This document shows, piece after piece, positions 1-12,400 of a stretch of 64,000 nt of DNA. A program made the position numbers and the translations under genes. The stretch's first letter is position 1. Every line of letters starts with the position of its first letter. Where the stretch lies: positions 8,970,377 through 9,034,376 of the forward strand of contig NC_049981.1 in the NCBI RefSeq assembly GCF_000003815.2, read 5' to 3'. The DNA is from Branchiostoma floridae. Its lineage: Eukaryota > Chordata > Leptocardii > Amphioxiformes > Branchiostomatidae. The notes under the pieces were generated by a model. It did no database searches and was not told where the DNA came from. It was given only the letters and a program-made list of their open reading frames with translations.

Positions 1-365
1 GAGGGACCAAACATATAATGTGACTTTTTTCCTGACCATAGGAGTTTATAATCCACCAGCCAAAATCATGACCATAGCTTGTTAAGAACACCAGATATCA
101 AAACCAGAACTTCTGCTGCACCACAACAAGCCACTCGTCCAAAATGTACTCATTTTGAAGTCTCATCAGTACCTACAATTGTACACCCACATTCTACATC
201 AAAGTATCAAAACAATTATTCATACAGGCATTATTAAGTTATTGCCTTGACAAACACAAACACACACACACAAACACATGCATGCACGCAGACTCACCAA
301 TGCTCACGACAAAATAACCATCTTGGCAAAGGTAAAATGTTGTATAATTTGTAGTCTAGTCTAAC
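1..365. repeat. GFAT intron 9: tail of the octamer/GGGGGCCC repeat family
   Basis: The intron start beside exon 9 holds a degenerate copy of a dispersed repeat: an AACACCAGATATCAAAA-type block, a CA-rich run (about 247-290) and a tail resembling AAATAACCATCTTGGCAAAGG. The same tail order occurs at 40,640-40,710 and 42,045-42,075. Confidence 0.55.
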
Positions 366-465
366 CTGGCATCTGATGCAAAGAAATACTCCACTTGTCC
401 ATCCCCATTTGCAGGCTGGAAGCTGGATGTGCTGTTGGCATTGTGCAGGGCATCCTGATTGTTTC
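366..465 (-). CDS. GFPT1: GFAT coding exon 9 (last in window)
   Basis: 100 bp, acceptor TAG, donor GTTAGA. It encodes a low-conservation Asn/Ser-rich linker ([14 protein letters not shown]...) and then [11 protein letters not shown], the end of the glutaminase domain. The linker differs from the vertebrate one in length and sequence, while VEYFFASDA is diagnostic. The intron behind it leaves the window. Confidence 0.9.
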
Positions 466-3400
466 CTAGTACACAGGATCAGAGAACAATCATTTTAGCA
501 TGTGCAGAGATTCGTTTATGGCCCAGTAATAAAAGTTTAATCTTGATACATTTTTACTGACCAGAAGGGTTATTTCATATAATTCCTTACCTGTGAGACT
601 GTGTAATTCAGCAACTTTTTAACTACACCAGTCAGCTTAATTTGCATATCTATAAAATGTGGGGGGCAGCCCTCTAAGATACACTCAAGTAACGATATTC
701 ATCATATTTCAATCCTTCCTTGGGGAGGGAGATGGATGGAAATTATGCTGTTTATTTTTTTGCAAATGAGGTCTTTCTAGTTAAACCCTCTTTTCCCAAG
801 TAATGTACACCTGACAATAATTGGTTAACAAAATACACAATCAAAATTAAGAAATACAGCAAACAAAGAAGCAAAATTAATAAAACTGCCAGAAGTGAGG
901 AAAGAATTAGCAAAGGCAGGAGAGGTTTCACATTGTATGCTGAAAAGTGGAGACATGTTTCAGCATAACGTAGTGTAGCTTTCAGAGGTAACAAAGAGTA
1001 GCTTTGTTCATTTATGATTGTTTATATTTGAATTAAAACAAAGGTAATAATAACTCATTAAAAAATTTCATCATAATTATTCTCTGGTCACTGTCATTAT
1101 TTTCCTGATCTGCTCTTTAGAATTAAATGTATATTAAGCCTGAAGTGCAAAATAAAGAACGTTTTTCCTATGAGGTGCTGCTGCATCTAGAAATGATGTG
1201 TGCACAATTATATCAATGAAGCAAAATATTGCCCAGACAGCATTACACCATCAGATACAGTATCAATGGCCTTTGACCAATGCTCCACATGTACAAGCCA
1301 AAATCAAGGAATAAGGACAATACACATAATGTACGTATATCGTAAAAACATATTTTACAAATTCATTGCGATCTTCAGACACATTTTCAAAATTCCACAT
1401 GTGCAGAAGGGTCGTAGGTGAAAATGCTGAGTCTGTAGAAAAGGCTGTTCAGGCACACCCAGCATGTTGCAGTGTACAGCAATTTTATTTATTATGATTG
1501 TCCAAACTTACCTGTCACTGTACTACCTCCCTCATTCTTGCCAGCACCTAATATATTTGATACATTGTCAATCATGTCAAAAATTTTGGATCTTACAATA
1601 TTGGAATACAGGTTTTATAACTTTGCCATGTAGATAAATTACTTTGATTCATGATAGGAAGATAAGGCAGTGTTGTGATAGTGCTCTTTACTAGATGATT
1701 GCTGACATTCGAAAGAATGGCGGGTTATTGTTCTTGACTCTAAACAGTTGGATAGAAGATTACCTGTGATACATGTAATACTATATGCATGATGCCCATT
1801 TCACCTACAGGTGTAGTAGCCAGCGTGTCATTGATGGCATTGCCAACATCATAAGCACGTCGAAATAACAAACAGCACCTTTGAAATAACTCAGTTCAAG
1901 GACTTCTTTATTGATACAGTGGAGGTGAAGTAATACATTTTTTTAAAACACCACGAGGCTGCAAAATTGTACTCTCAGTCTCATTGTGATACATTGTCAG
2001 GCAGATTGCACTGCAGAGGTCACTGCTAGATTTTCCATCTAGTATGTGATTTTTAGAGGTGCACGCAAGCTTAAGACCTTGACATCGAAGTACTTAGGAC
2101 ATTTTAACTTTATCAAACCATGAAGATTGTGTGAACATGAAAGTGAAGTGGACTCCCCTTCAAGGTGCAAATAAATTTGTAGACTGGACTTAATCAATGT
2201 TGCATCATTCTGTGTGTTCGCCATAGCAGTATGTCATACAAACTATTAAGAGCAAATGTCTGTAAGGATCAAACAATTGTGGCAGGAGTCAAAAAATCAA
2301 TTTTGGCTCATAGTTTATGCAGTGATGGTACTTGGTCCACAACCCATCAAAATAGCTTTCTTTCAGATCAAAACTCATTGTTGCCATCATGGTAATGGAC
2401 AAATCAATGGCCATTTTCCCCAATTTTTGCATCTCAAAAACACGAAAATCAGCATACTTTTAAATTACTGCATTGTTACTGCAACATCGTTGAACATATT
2501 GTCAAAACAAAACAAGATCTGAATAGACCGACATTTTGCCTTTTTGAAAATGAAATGTCCAACGAGATACATTTCAATACTTGGGCCCATCAAAACAATG
2601 CAGTCTTTCAAGATTCAAAATAACTGTTTTAAAATGTACTTTCTGACCCAACTTTGTAAAGCTATAAGCGCCACTAATGATGATGATAAGTGCCGCTCTG
2701 GCAACTTTTTTTGTTTGAAATTTGTACCCTGTACAGATAATTTGTATATCTATCAAAATTGCATTCTAACTGTAAAATTTGGCATTTTGTTTGGTTGTCA
2801 TGTGGTTGTCCTGAAAAGTATGCTACCTTTTGCATTTGGCAATTTTTGTTTATTTTAGCCATGGATATACTACACATGACAAGGCCACACCAATTTAATT
2901 TCATGGTTCATGGATTTTTTCATAAAAAATAGGAAGCGACAGGGTGAAAAAAAAAATTGTAAAATTGTTGGGTTTAAGATAAGGGCTAATCCAAAACATA
3001 AAGAATAGAAAGTTTTCAGCTTGAAAAAAGTTACTGTACAGAAACAGCACCTGTTTGTTGAAAATTACAGTAGTGTCAGTTTTTATGTTTGTCCCTTTCT
3101 TCATGAATGAAAAATATGATTGCAATAATTATACCCACATTTTAAAGAGCTTATAATATAGATCTAAAGGCCAATTTGCTACACCAGAAAGTTGGTGAAT
3201 GGTTTCATTAATGGTGAAAATTTGCTGAGTGGTAAGTATTTTTTTTTTTAATTTTCCAAAAAATAGGAGCGAGCGAATCCGTGAACCAATCAATTAAAGT
3301 GAAAAAGAATTTTAACTCAACTTCATGGCAAGGTATATCTACATTGCATCAGATAAATGCTTCTATAGTTTTAGGTCATAAAATTAAGTCGTTGGTTGTA

Positions 3401-6400
3401 CGAAGGGCGTGCAATAAGTAATGTCCTGACCCACTTCCAGTCGTCTGATCTAAATGAAATTTTGTATGTGTAATGATTCATATCTCTATGGGTTATGTTG
3501 CAAAAGACAGCTCTGAACTAATTGTGGTTTTTGATTTACTGGTGTTTGAACTTAGTCAGGTGCAAAATGGACCAGGTGTGAAATGGAACCAGTTGAGTGT
3601 CGCGCAGTGATCCGGTTTTTGTATTTGAAAGGACGCACACCAAAGAGGACTTTTGATGAAATAAATGAAACTTATGGTGATGATGCCCCACCATATGACC
3701 TTGTAAAACGCTGGCATTTACATATATTTTGGACTTTTTCTTGATTCTGTGGTGGCAATAACCAATGGTAAATCGGAGAGAAAATGACAAAAAAACGACA
3801 GCACGATTCGACTAACCCAAACTGATTTTCCCACAGGTGGGTTGACTGGTTCAGTTTTTCAGCTTTGAGATCCTTTTTATTTCTGACCATCTGCTCCATT
3901 GATGAGAGTCACAGAGGCTAAGGAGTCAAATTTGATTCTAACATTGCCCTTTTTAGGAGGGAAGTCTGGTTAAATTTCATCCGTGTACAAGAGGTGATGC
4001 CATCTCATGGAAGATTTATGATCTTTGGTGTGTTCCAATGAGTAGGTTTTCCGGCAAAAATATGTTCGACTCATCAACATTTCTGTCTTTTTGAAAAGTT
4101 ATGCTGTGAGATGAAAACTCTCTGGAGGCATGAGTTCCCCAAACTTTTCCCCTAAAATTTCTTTTCCTTGCAACAGGTGTTTCTGTTACTGCATGATTCC
4201 TCTGTTCTTAACATTTCACACTACCTGCATCTGAGGTGAAGTCCTTAACGTGACTTCTGCAGTAGTCAGATAGACAGCCTGGGAGGGGCACAGGAAGAGA
4301 GAGGGCACACATGTACAGAACACAAGAAAGGTCAGGAAGAACAGAGAGAAAGATTAACAAAAGTTTAAATGTGACATGTAAAGGTGACAATGATTGATAG
4401 ATAACATTTGAATTGCAGAATATACACTAACAAAGTCTTTGGTTGAAAACTATTGAAAGATTAACTCGATAAGGACACAATTAAAGCTATTTCAGCCAGA
4501 GCGTGGAATCGTCGTGACCGGATCTGCCACCATCTTGAATAAGATTTATATAAGAATACACGTGTATATGTTTGTATGGATATGAGCTGATTAAAACGCT
4601 TTTTGGATCACAATCACAATAATGTGCGTAATATTCAAGGCTAGGACTGAAATGTGACGTAACATTGTTTTTCTTCGTATTGTATGGACCGCATATCATC
4701 GGTAATGACGTAAATATTCAGGCCCTTTTGTACTGATTAAAAAAATACTAATAATTGAGGTCCAGACCGCAGAAAACCCGGTCCAGTCCAATTTGGGGGG
4801 GATAAAACGGTCCGACCTGTTCTGCATGTAGCTTCGCCCCCTGGCAGGAAATAACCGAATTGCAATTGGATACATGTATCATCATGTGTTCCAGTATATC
4901 ACAACATGGAGTGCGTTGATGCAGGTTAGACATCCAGATAATGAGGTACGCCAAAAAGGAGTTACTCAAGCGAGTGGATATGGTTTTGGAAATGGTCAGA
5001 CGTTTCACCAGGTTCCGTCAGTGACAATGAAGTGATCTGGAAGAAACAGGTCTTTTATACCTTAACTATAAATGAAGACAATTTTGGATGTCCAATAGGA
5101 AAGGTTGTATGTTAGACAATTTCGGTTCAAGACAATTTGGATTTCAATAGGGAACAAAAGGGAAAGCAAAGTCAAGCTGAAGACAATCTTGGATGTCAAA
5201 AGGAAACAAAGCACAGTTGATGCAAATGACACTCCAGGACCTGTTGTTTTGGTTACAGGAGGTAAGTATAAGTGTTTGTTGGTTGGGGGGGGGGGATTAG
5301 TGCCAGATCTTAAGTACCAGATAGTACCATAAGAAGACCCCCCTTCCTGTTGAGGGTGGGATTGTTCTCTCATATATATAGCCTCTCTGACCCGTTTAAA
5401 CGAAAATGGCAGAAGAGTAGCCGTTGGCGCTATCTTTGTAATGTTCTTTGTACCTTGTCTTTAGTGGCCAGCTGGTCTCACCAAGCAGTATTGTTGCAGT
5501 TGGGCTCTTCACATTTGAGTCTGTAGATTAGCTTTGGTACCTTTCTTGGGGCGGTCTTTGGGATGTACCAGTTTGTGCCGGAGGGTTGAAAGAGGTTTGA
5601 AGTTAGCGGCAATGTTGAAGTTTTGGAATATTTTTCAGAAACTCCATGGACATATGGGATAGTAATGTTGACCTAATGTTTCTGTCGGTAAGAGGTTTGC
5701 ACTTGAGTGTTTTCTTAGAGTTGTCCGGGGGTCTTAGGGGAGTGGACTGATTGGATGTACATTTATGTGTTACATTTACAACAGAAAGCCACTTTCCTGT
5801 TAAAATCACAAATCCACAAATTGTAGAAAAAGGGGCTCTATGACTTCCTCTGCTTCCAAAAAGGAAGTAAAACCCAACCTATCAAGATATAGCCAACACT
5901 AGTACTCAAGTAGTCTCTTTGTACAATAATGTTCATTTACTGTTCATTGTCACATGCATATCCCCTATCTTTGTTTCTACCATGTACTTACAATAAGCCT
6001 ATTTGGCCTTAATGGGCATGAACACACTATTTTACTTTCATAGAATGCGAAAAAAAGGGGAGGAAGACATATTTTCAGCAGTCCAAAGGAAACAAGAGTT
6101 CGGAGACCTCATATCTCCATGAAATAGACCTTAGGAACTAGTGATCACAATACTGTGGACTTTCACCCTAAAGCTAGAACCGTGATCAACAGGACAGTGA
6201 GACGTGTGTACAGACCTATCAAAGACTCAGCATTGCGACTATTCGGGCAATGGATTACATCTCATCGCTGGTCTGAAGTCTACACCGCTACCTCCGTTTG
6301 TGACAAATCCCGAGCTATGTACACGACGCTCCAAGGTCAAATCGATCACTTCTTCCCATTAAAGGCTTCCCGTTCTCACCACCAAGACAAGCCTTGGCTG

Positions 6401-9400
6401 TCAGCTGAGGTCAAATCCCTCATACATCGCAGACAACAAGCCTTTGCCAGGAATGATGATTCCACCTGGAAACACCTTAGGAACAAAGTCCAAAGGAAAA
6501 TCGGGGACTTAAAAGGGACCTACTACAACTCCAAAGTAAAGTCTATGAAGAAGGACAATATCACACAGTGGTACAAGGAGATAAAAACCATGATGAACTC
6601 ATCCTGTTCCGAACCGGTCATTCACATCAACGGGTTCGCCCCCGATGACAAACCCGGTATTGCCATGGAGATTAACAAAACACTCGGATCAGTGATACAG
6701 TCTCTACCTGCCATCGACACAACAGCACTGCCCGCGTACTTACCTTCGTTTCCGGCACCATGTGTTCAACCCTGGGATGTCTACAAAGAACTACAAAGGG
6801 TCAAAACACGCAAAGCAGCTGGACCAGATGGCATACCTGGTAAAATAATCAAAGAATTTGCGTGTGAACTGAGCGAACCCTTCACCGACATTCTCAATAG
6901 CTCCCTCCAACAAGGCTTAGTGCCGGACGAATGGAAATGTGCGGTCATTGTTCCAATACCTAAGACAAAACCTCCTTCGATAACCGAACTTCGTCCGATC
7001 TCCTTGACATCCCTGCTAGCGAAAGTTGCCGAACGTTTTGTCTCGCAGTGGGTGTTGACCGACATCTTTCCTCAAATCGATGTTCAACAGTACGGCTGCC
7101 TCAAGGGCAAATCGACAACACACTGCCTTCTAGATTTGACCAACGAGGTTTTCAAAGCCACCGATAAACCCGGCGTCCTGTGTTCTCTTGTTTCAACCGA
7201 TTATAGCAAGGCCTTCGATCGTGTGTGTCATAACCTTGCTATCCAACGTCTGCTTGATCTCGGCCTGCGCCCCTCCGTGACAAGATGGATTGTAGACTTC
7301 CTCTCTAACAGGAGCCAGGCTGTACGTTACCACGGAACACTTTCCGACAGCTTGAAGGTGACCTGTGGGTTACCCCAGGGGACTCTACTCGGGCCTTTGA
7401 TTTTCCTTGCGTATATCAACAGCGCCGCACATCAGGCTGCCTCCAAACGCTGGAAATTCGTTGATGACCTGAATTTGTTGGAAATAAGAACCCCCAACTT
7501 AAATCCTTCAAGTATGCAGCAGGACTTGAACGACTTGGACAACTGGTCTCGAACCAGCCATATGAAACTGCATCCCAAGAAGTGTCAAGTCATGCATATT
7601 CAATTCAGGAAGACCCCGTACCCAACACCTCCTCTCACGATCGACAACACAGAGCTCCAACAGGTTGTAGTTATGAAAATCCTGGGCGTGCTGCTTCAGT
7701 CTGATTTACGATGGAACTCCCATGTCGACTCCATTTGTAGCAAATCAAGTCGACGTCTGTGCCTCCTCCGCAAACTGAAACACTTTCACGTATCCATCGA
7801 CGACCTTGTCACAGTGTATGTGTCTTACATCCGACCAGTCCTGGAGTATTGTGCCCCTGTCTGGCATTCCGGGCTCACCACTGCACTTAGTGACAGGATA
7901 GAGAAGGTCCAACGGAGAGCTGTGCGTATTATACTGGGGCACAACTACACGTCTTACACCGATGCCTGTTCTGACTTGGGACTACCTTCTCTACAAGCAC
8001 GACGTCTTGACCTGATCAAAAACTTTGCTAACTCTCTCAGACAGTCTGAACATTTCTTGCACTTACTGCCACCAGCCAGAGGTGAGATCAGTGGCAGACT
8101 GACAAGATCATCCCACAAACTGAACACTACTCGCTGTAGAACTGAACGCTATCGCAACAGCGCTGTACCCTTCATGGTCCGCCTTTTGAACGAGTAATTG
8201 TCACCTCAGTGTTTTTGTACCAAATAGCATTATGTATTTTGAATAGCTATATACTGATATTACTGTGTTAAGTAAATTCTATCTTAAATGTTTTGGTAAT
8301 GACACTTCATTTTATCCCAATACTGTTTTAATTTGTCGGTCTGAAATGCCTTTTAAGAACTATGTTATTGCCTCGATTTTAACCACTTTGATGTTAACGG
8401 TTTGTAATGACAAGTCGCAATTCAGCCGTGTGGCTGCAATGTCATTGTCAATTTGTTGAATCTCGAAATAAATAAACCAGTCATATTATGTAAATGACTT
8501 CCACATTTGCATAATCTATGCTTAGTTATGTACACCTGTAAATAACCTATGCTGGTCACTATGTTGATTGTCCAATCATTTACCACATCAATGAATTATG
8601 GCTCTATTACATTAATTATGCAAATTAGGGACTTATTTGCATAATTGGTATCTGCTAATGTTCCACCTGCCACAAACTACATAATTTATATAACATGTAT
8701 TCGGGTTCTATAAAGGAAACACTGCAAATGCAGATTTTCCTCATTGAATATGCAAATTAAGTGTCAGTTTGCATGATTTCCATTTTTTGATGTGCATCTC
8801 TGTCTAAGCTACAATGTACCTACATATCAAATATCATGTAAATGTATCATTTTCTTCTTCAGTTATCCTCCTTAGAAGATTTTGAGAAAAGTGCCCCAGC
8901 AGTTCCAGAGCAACCTGCTAGGGGGCCAAAATATACACAACATCTTCCGTATGTCACATGCTATCTGCCATCCAAAAATCAAGACCATAGCACATCCAGT
9001 TCAAAAGATCCAAAAAATGAATTTCTGCTGCAGTACCAAGGTTACATACCAGGGGGCCCAAAATTGACCTTGACCTTTGTCTTCCCAACACCTACCCACA
9101 AACCAAATATCATTGTAATCCATCGAGAGGTTCTTTAGATATGCTCACTACAAAAATCTGGACACACAGACACACAGACAGACAGACACACACACAGACA
9201 CACCCAAAACTATATCTCCATTTTTCATGGAGATAACAAGTGTAAGACAAGTTAACACTATGTTGATGCAAATGAGTTAATTAGCTCTTGTCATTTGAAT
9301 TACATGAGCCTAACGGATCATGACGGATGGTTGGGGGGTGTGGGGATATAGCGCCAGATCCCAAGTGCTGGAAAGTTCCATATGTAGGCCCCCTTTCCTG

Positions 9401-12400
9401 TTGAGGGTGGGATTGTATACTCGTATTCTCTCATTATATAGCCTCTCTAACTCCCCGTTCAAACCAGCGGGGTTGTTGGTCTAGGATATCAGTGGATTGG
9501 ACATTGAAACAGTGTCCCTGGTTGTGTTGAAAATGGTAGAGGAGTAGCAGTTAGCACTCGGTTTGCAACATTCTTTGTACCTTTCTCACTTACCCTTGTT
9601 TCCTTTGGACTACTAAAAATTTGTCTTCCTCCTCTTTTTACTTTTTAATTCATAGATAGGATAAACCTGTTCTTCAACTAGATCTCTTTTGCATACATGT
9701 ATCAATTCACAGCTAGGATATAAAAAACTCACAGAAAGACACACTTAGACACAGGATGGTATTCAATCATCTGATCTGAAATGTCTGACCATTTCCAAAA
9801 TCATATCCAGTTGCTTGAGAAACTGCTTTTTGGCATATCTTATTACCTGGATGTCTAACCTTCATCAATGATTCATGTCGAGATAATATGTATACACACC
9901 CCCACCACTATAAGTTTGTAAGTCCATGTTTCCCCTTTTCTGCAGATTCTGCATGAATTATCATACACATAGACCATACTCATCTTACATATAAAAACTT
10001 TTCTTCTAAAAGCTTTGATTCAAAAAGTAAATACTTAGTGTCAAAAAGGGAAAATTGGACCAGTCCTATAGATCCATGGTGTAATCCAAGGATGAGTTTG
10101 GAAGTAAGATTGAAAATTAGCACTAAGCACAAGAACACAAAACATTTAGGACACATTCGGTTATGAACACAATGTTCTGTTAAATAAGAAATCAAAGTAA
10201 CTTGAAATGTGTAATATAGTACAAACTGCAGACCAAGATATACAGAAATTCACATCCCATTTTTATAAAATGAAGAAAAAAATCACAGTTGAATTTCAAA
10301 TATAATCATTTTCTGAATGGTTGATTTCTCAGATTATGATTGGTTTTAATTTTTTTGGGGAGGTTAAGCTACAACCAAGTTTCTCTGTGTTGGACCAAGC
10401 AAGAAGCTCATGCTGATAAGAATATTAAATGGCATATCAGACAACTGAAAACTTCAAAGCAAGGATAACAGTAAGCAGAGCTAAGTTTAAGTGAAAATAA
10501 AAACAACTGTCCATCACAAACACCAGACAACACATGCTGATACGGAACACCAAGGCATTCAATATGCACACCACAACACAGTTTAGAATCAATATGCTTG
10601 CATGCAAATTCTTCCTAGGCCCAACTCAGAGAAACTTAATCCTTTAAGAAAATCTTTTCAAACCACAAACCTAGATTGTTGCATTTCTCTTTGTTGGCAC
10701 CGAGCAGTTTCTTGCTGGGCTCTAATCAGGCATCAGAGGGTTAATAAATGAAATGTGGAAAACTACACAGCACAAAGATATTGTTAATGAAACAAACTGC
10801 GCAGGTGTTAGTGTGTTATGCATTTCTCACAGCTCAATCCTTCACACCACACTTACAATAAAGGATTATATGTACAATGTATACATGTACTAGAGAGAGT
10901 AAGTATATGAGAAAAGCTCAGCAGAGGATATGCTTCTGCATGATTCTCTGACTGGCGACAGCCTGGGTGCTATCCTTAGATAGTTACAAAATTTAATGTA
11001 GCTACTGGGTAGGACCAGTCGTCAGAGGGTCAGGTAAAAAAATTTTTCCCCCAAGGTCAAAAGTTTTTTCCTAAGCCTTCCCCCTATTATAAGTCAAAAT
11101 ATTTTTCTAGGTCCTCCGCCCTCCTATCAACTTTGAAAAATATTCAAGACGCCAATAAATCACTGTGGCATACATATTACTAGTTTTCATCGCGAAGCAG
11201 ATCTCTCACCCCAAGCAAAAAATGGAAACTGAATGGCTCGGGGCCCATAAATATACAGTCAAACCTGTCTATAGCGGCCACTCAAGGGACTGGGAAAATG
11301 TGACCACTCTAGACAGGTGGCCACTATATAGAAAATGCTTATCAATTGACCACGAGCAGTAAGTTATGTACCCACTGATCTCTCACCAAGTATCATTGTC
11401 TTGATCGTCTTAACTGACCCTGCCAATGTCAAATTTACTGAAAATGATTGATATTGCTATGTTGGTAAATTTGCCGACAAAGACCTACGCCTACGCTTCA
11501 AGGCATGTGGACCTTACACTACCGCTAAAATTACCCTGTTGAGAAATCCATGGATCGAAATCCTCACAACTATGATTTCAAACTCGGTGCAAGGTGACAT
11601 ACGGCCACTGGATGGTTGCAATAGGCAGTGTTTCTGTATCAACGGGACTGGAAATCGTGTGGCCGTGACCGCGTTGAACAGGTGGCCGCTCAATGCTTAG
11701 GTTGATGGGAAAATCAAAGGGACCGACAAATGGTGACCACAATGGCCAGGTGGTTGCTATGCAAAGGTGGTCACTAATTCAGGTTTGACTGTATGCTTCA
11801 AAGAGGCCATTTCATACTTTTAATCAAATGATGCCACTCTATTCAAACAACAGCACACAAGTATCTTTACCTGCATGGATTTCTAGTAGACTTGCGCCAC
11901 AAAGTGGTGCGACTCCAACCCCTTTATTTAATGCATTGCAAGCTCGTGGGGTCTGATGAGTGGCTTGTTGAAGACTATTTTTAATTTACATATCTTTCTT
12001 ATTTTTCTGTGGTCACAATAACTGAGGGCTAATCGGGGGAAAGTGACAAGAAAAGTTGTCAGCATGATGCGACTAACCAACACTGTAGTGGATAGTTCGT
12101 TGCCGACGCGAGACCGATTTTCCCCACAACTGGGTCGACCAGTTGCCTCTCTCTAGCTGTCGGTGGGCGTTAGAATGCAGACTTGTAGGAGATCTTTTAA
12201 AAATGCGACCTTTTTGTATTTTCAATTTTGTCGGTCAAAAATGACGCAATGGGTAAATTTGTTCTTTATAGAAATTATGCGCTGCAAAGTGGTGCGCACC
12301 CCGCACCTAGTCGGAAACTAAATTTCTAAGCGTGATTCAAAGCTTAATTTTCTAGGAAAAACATCTTGACTTGGGGGGAGGGCTTAGGAAAAAAATTTTG

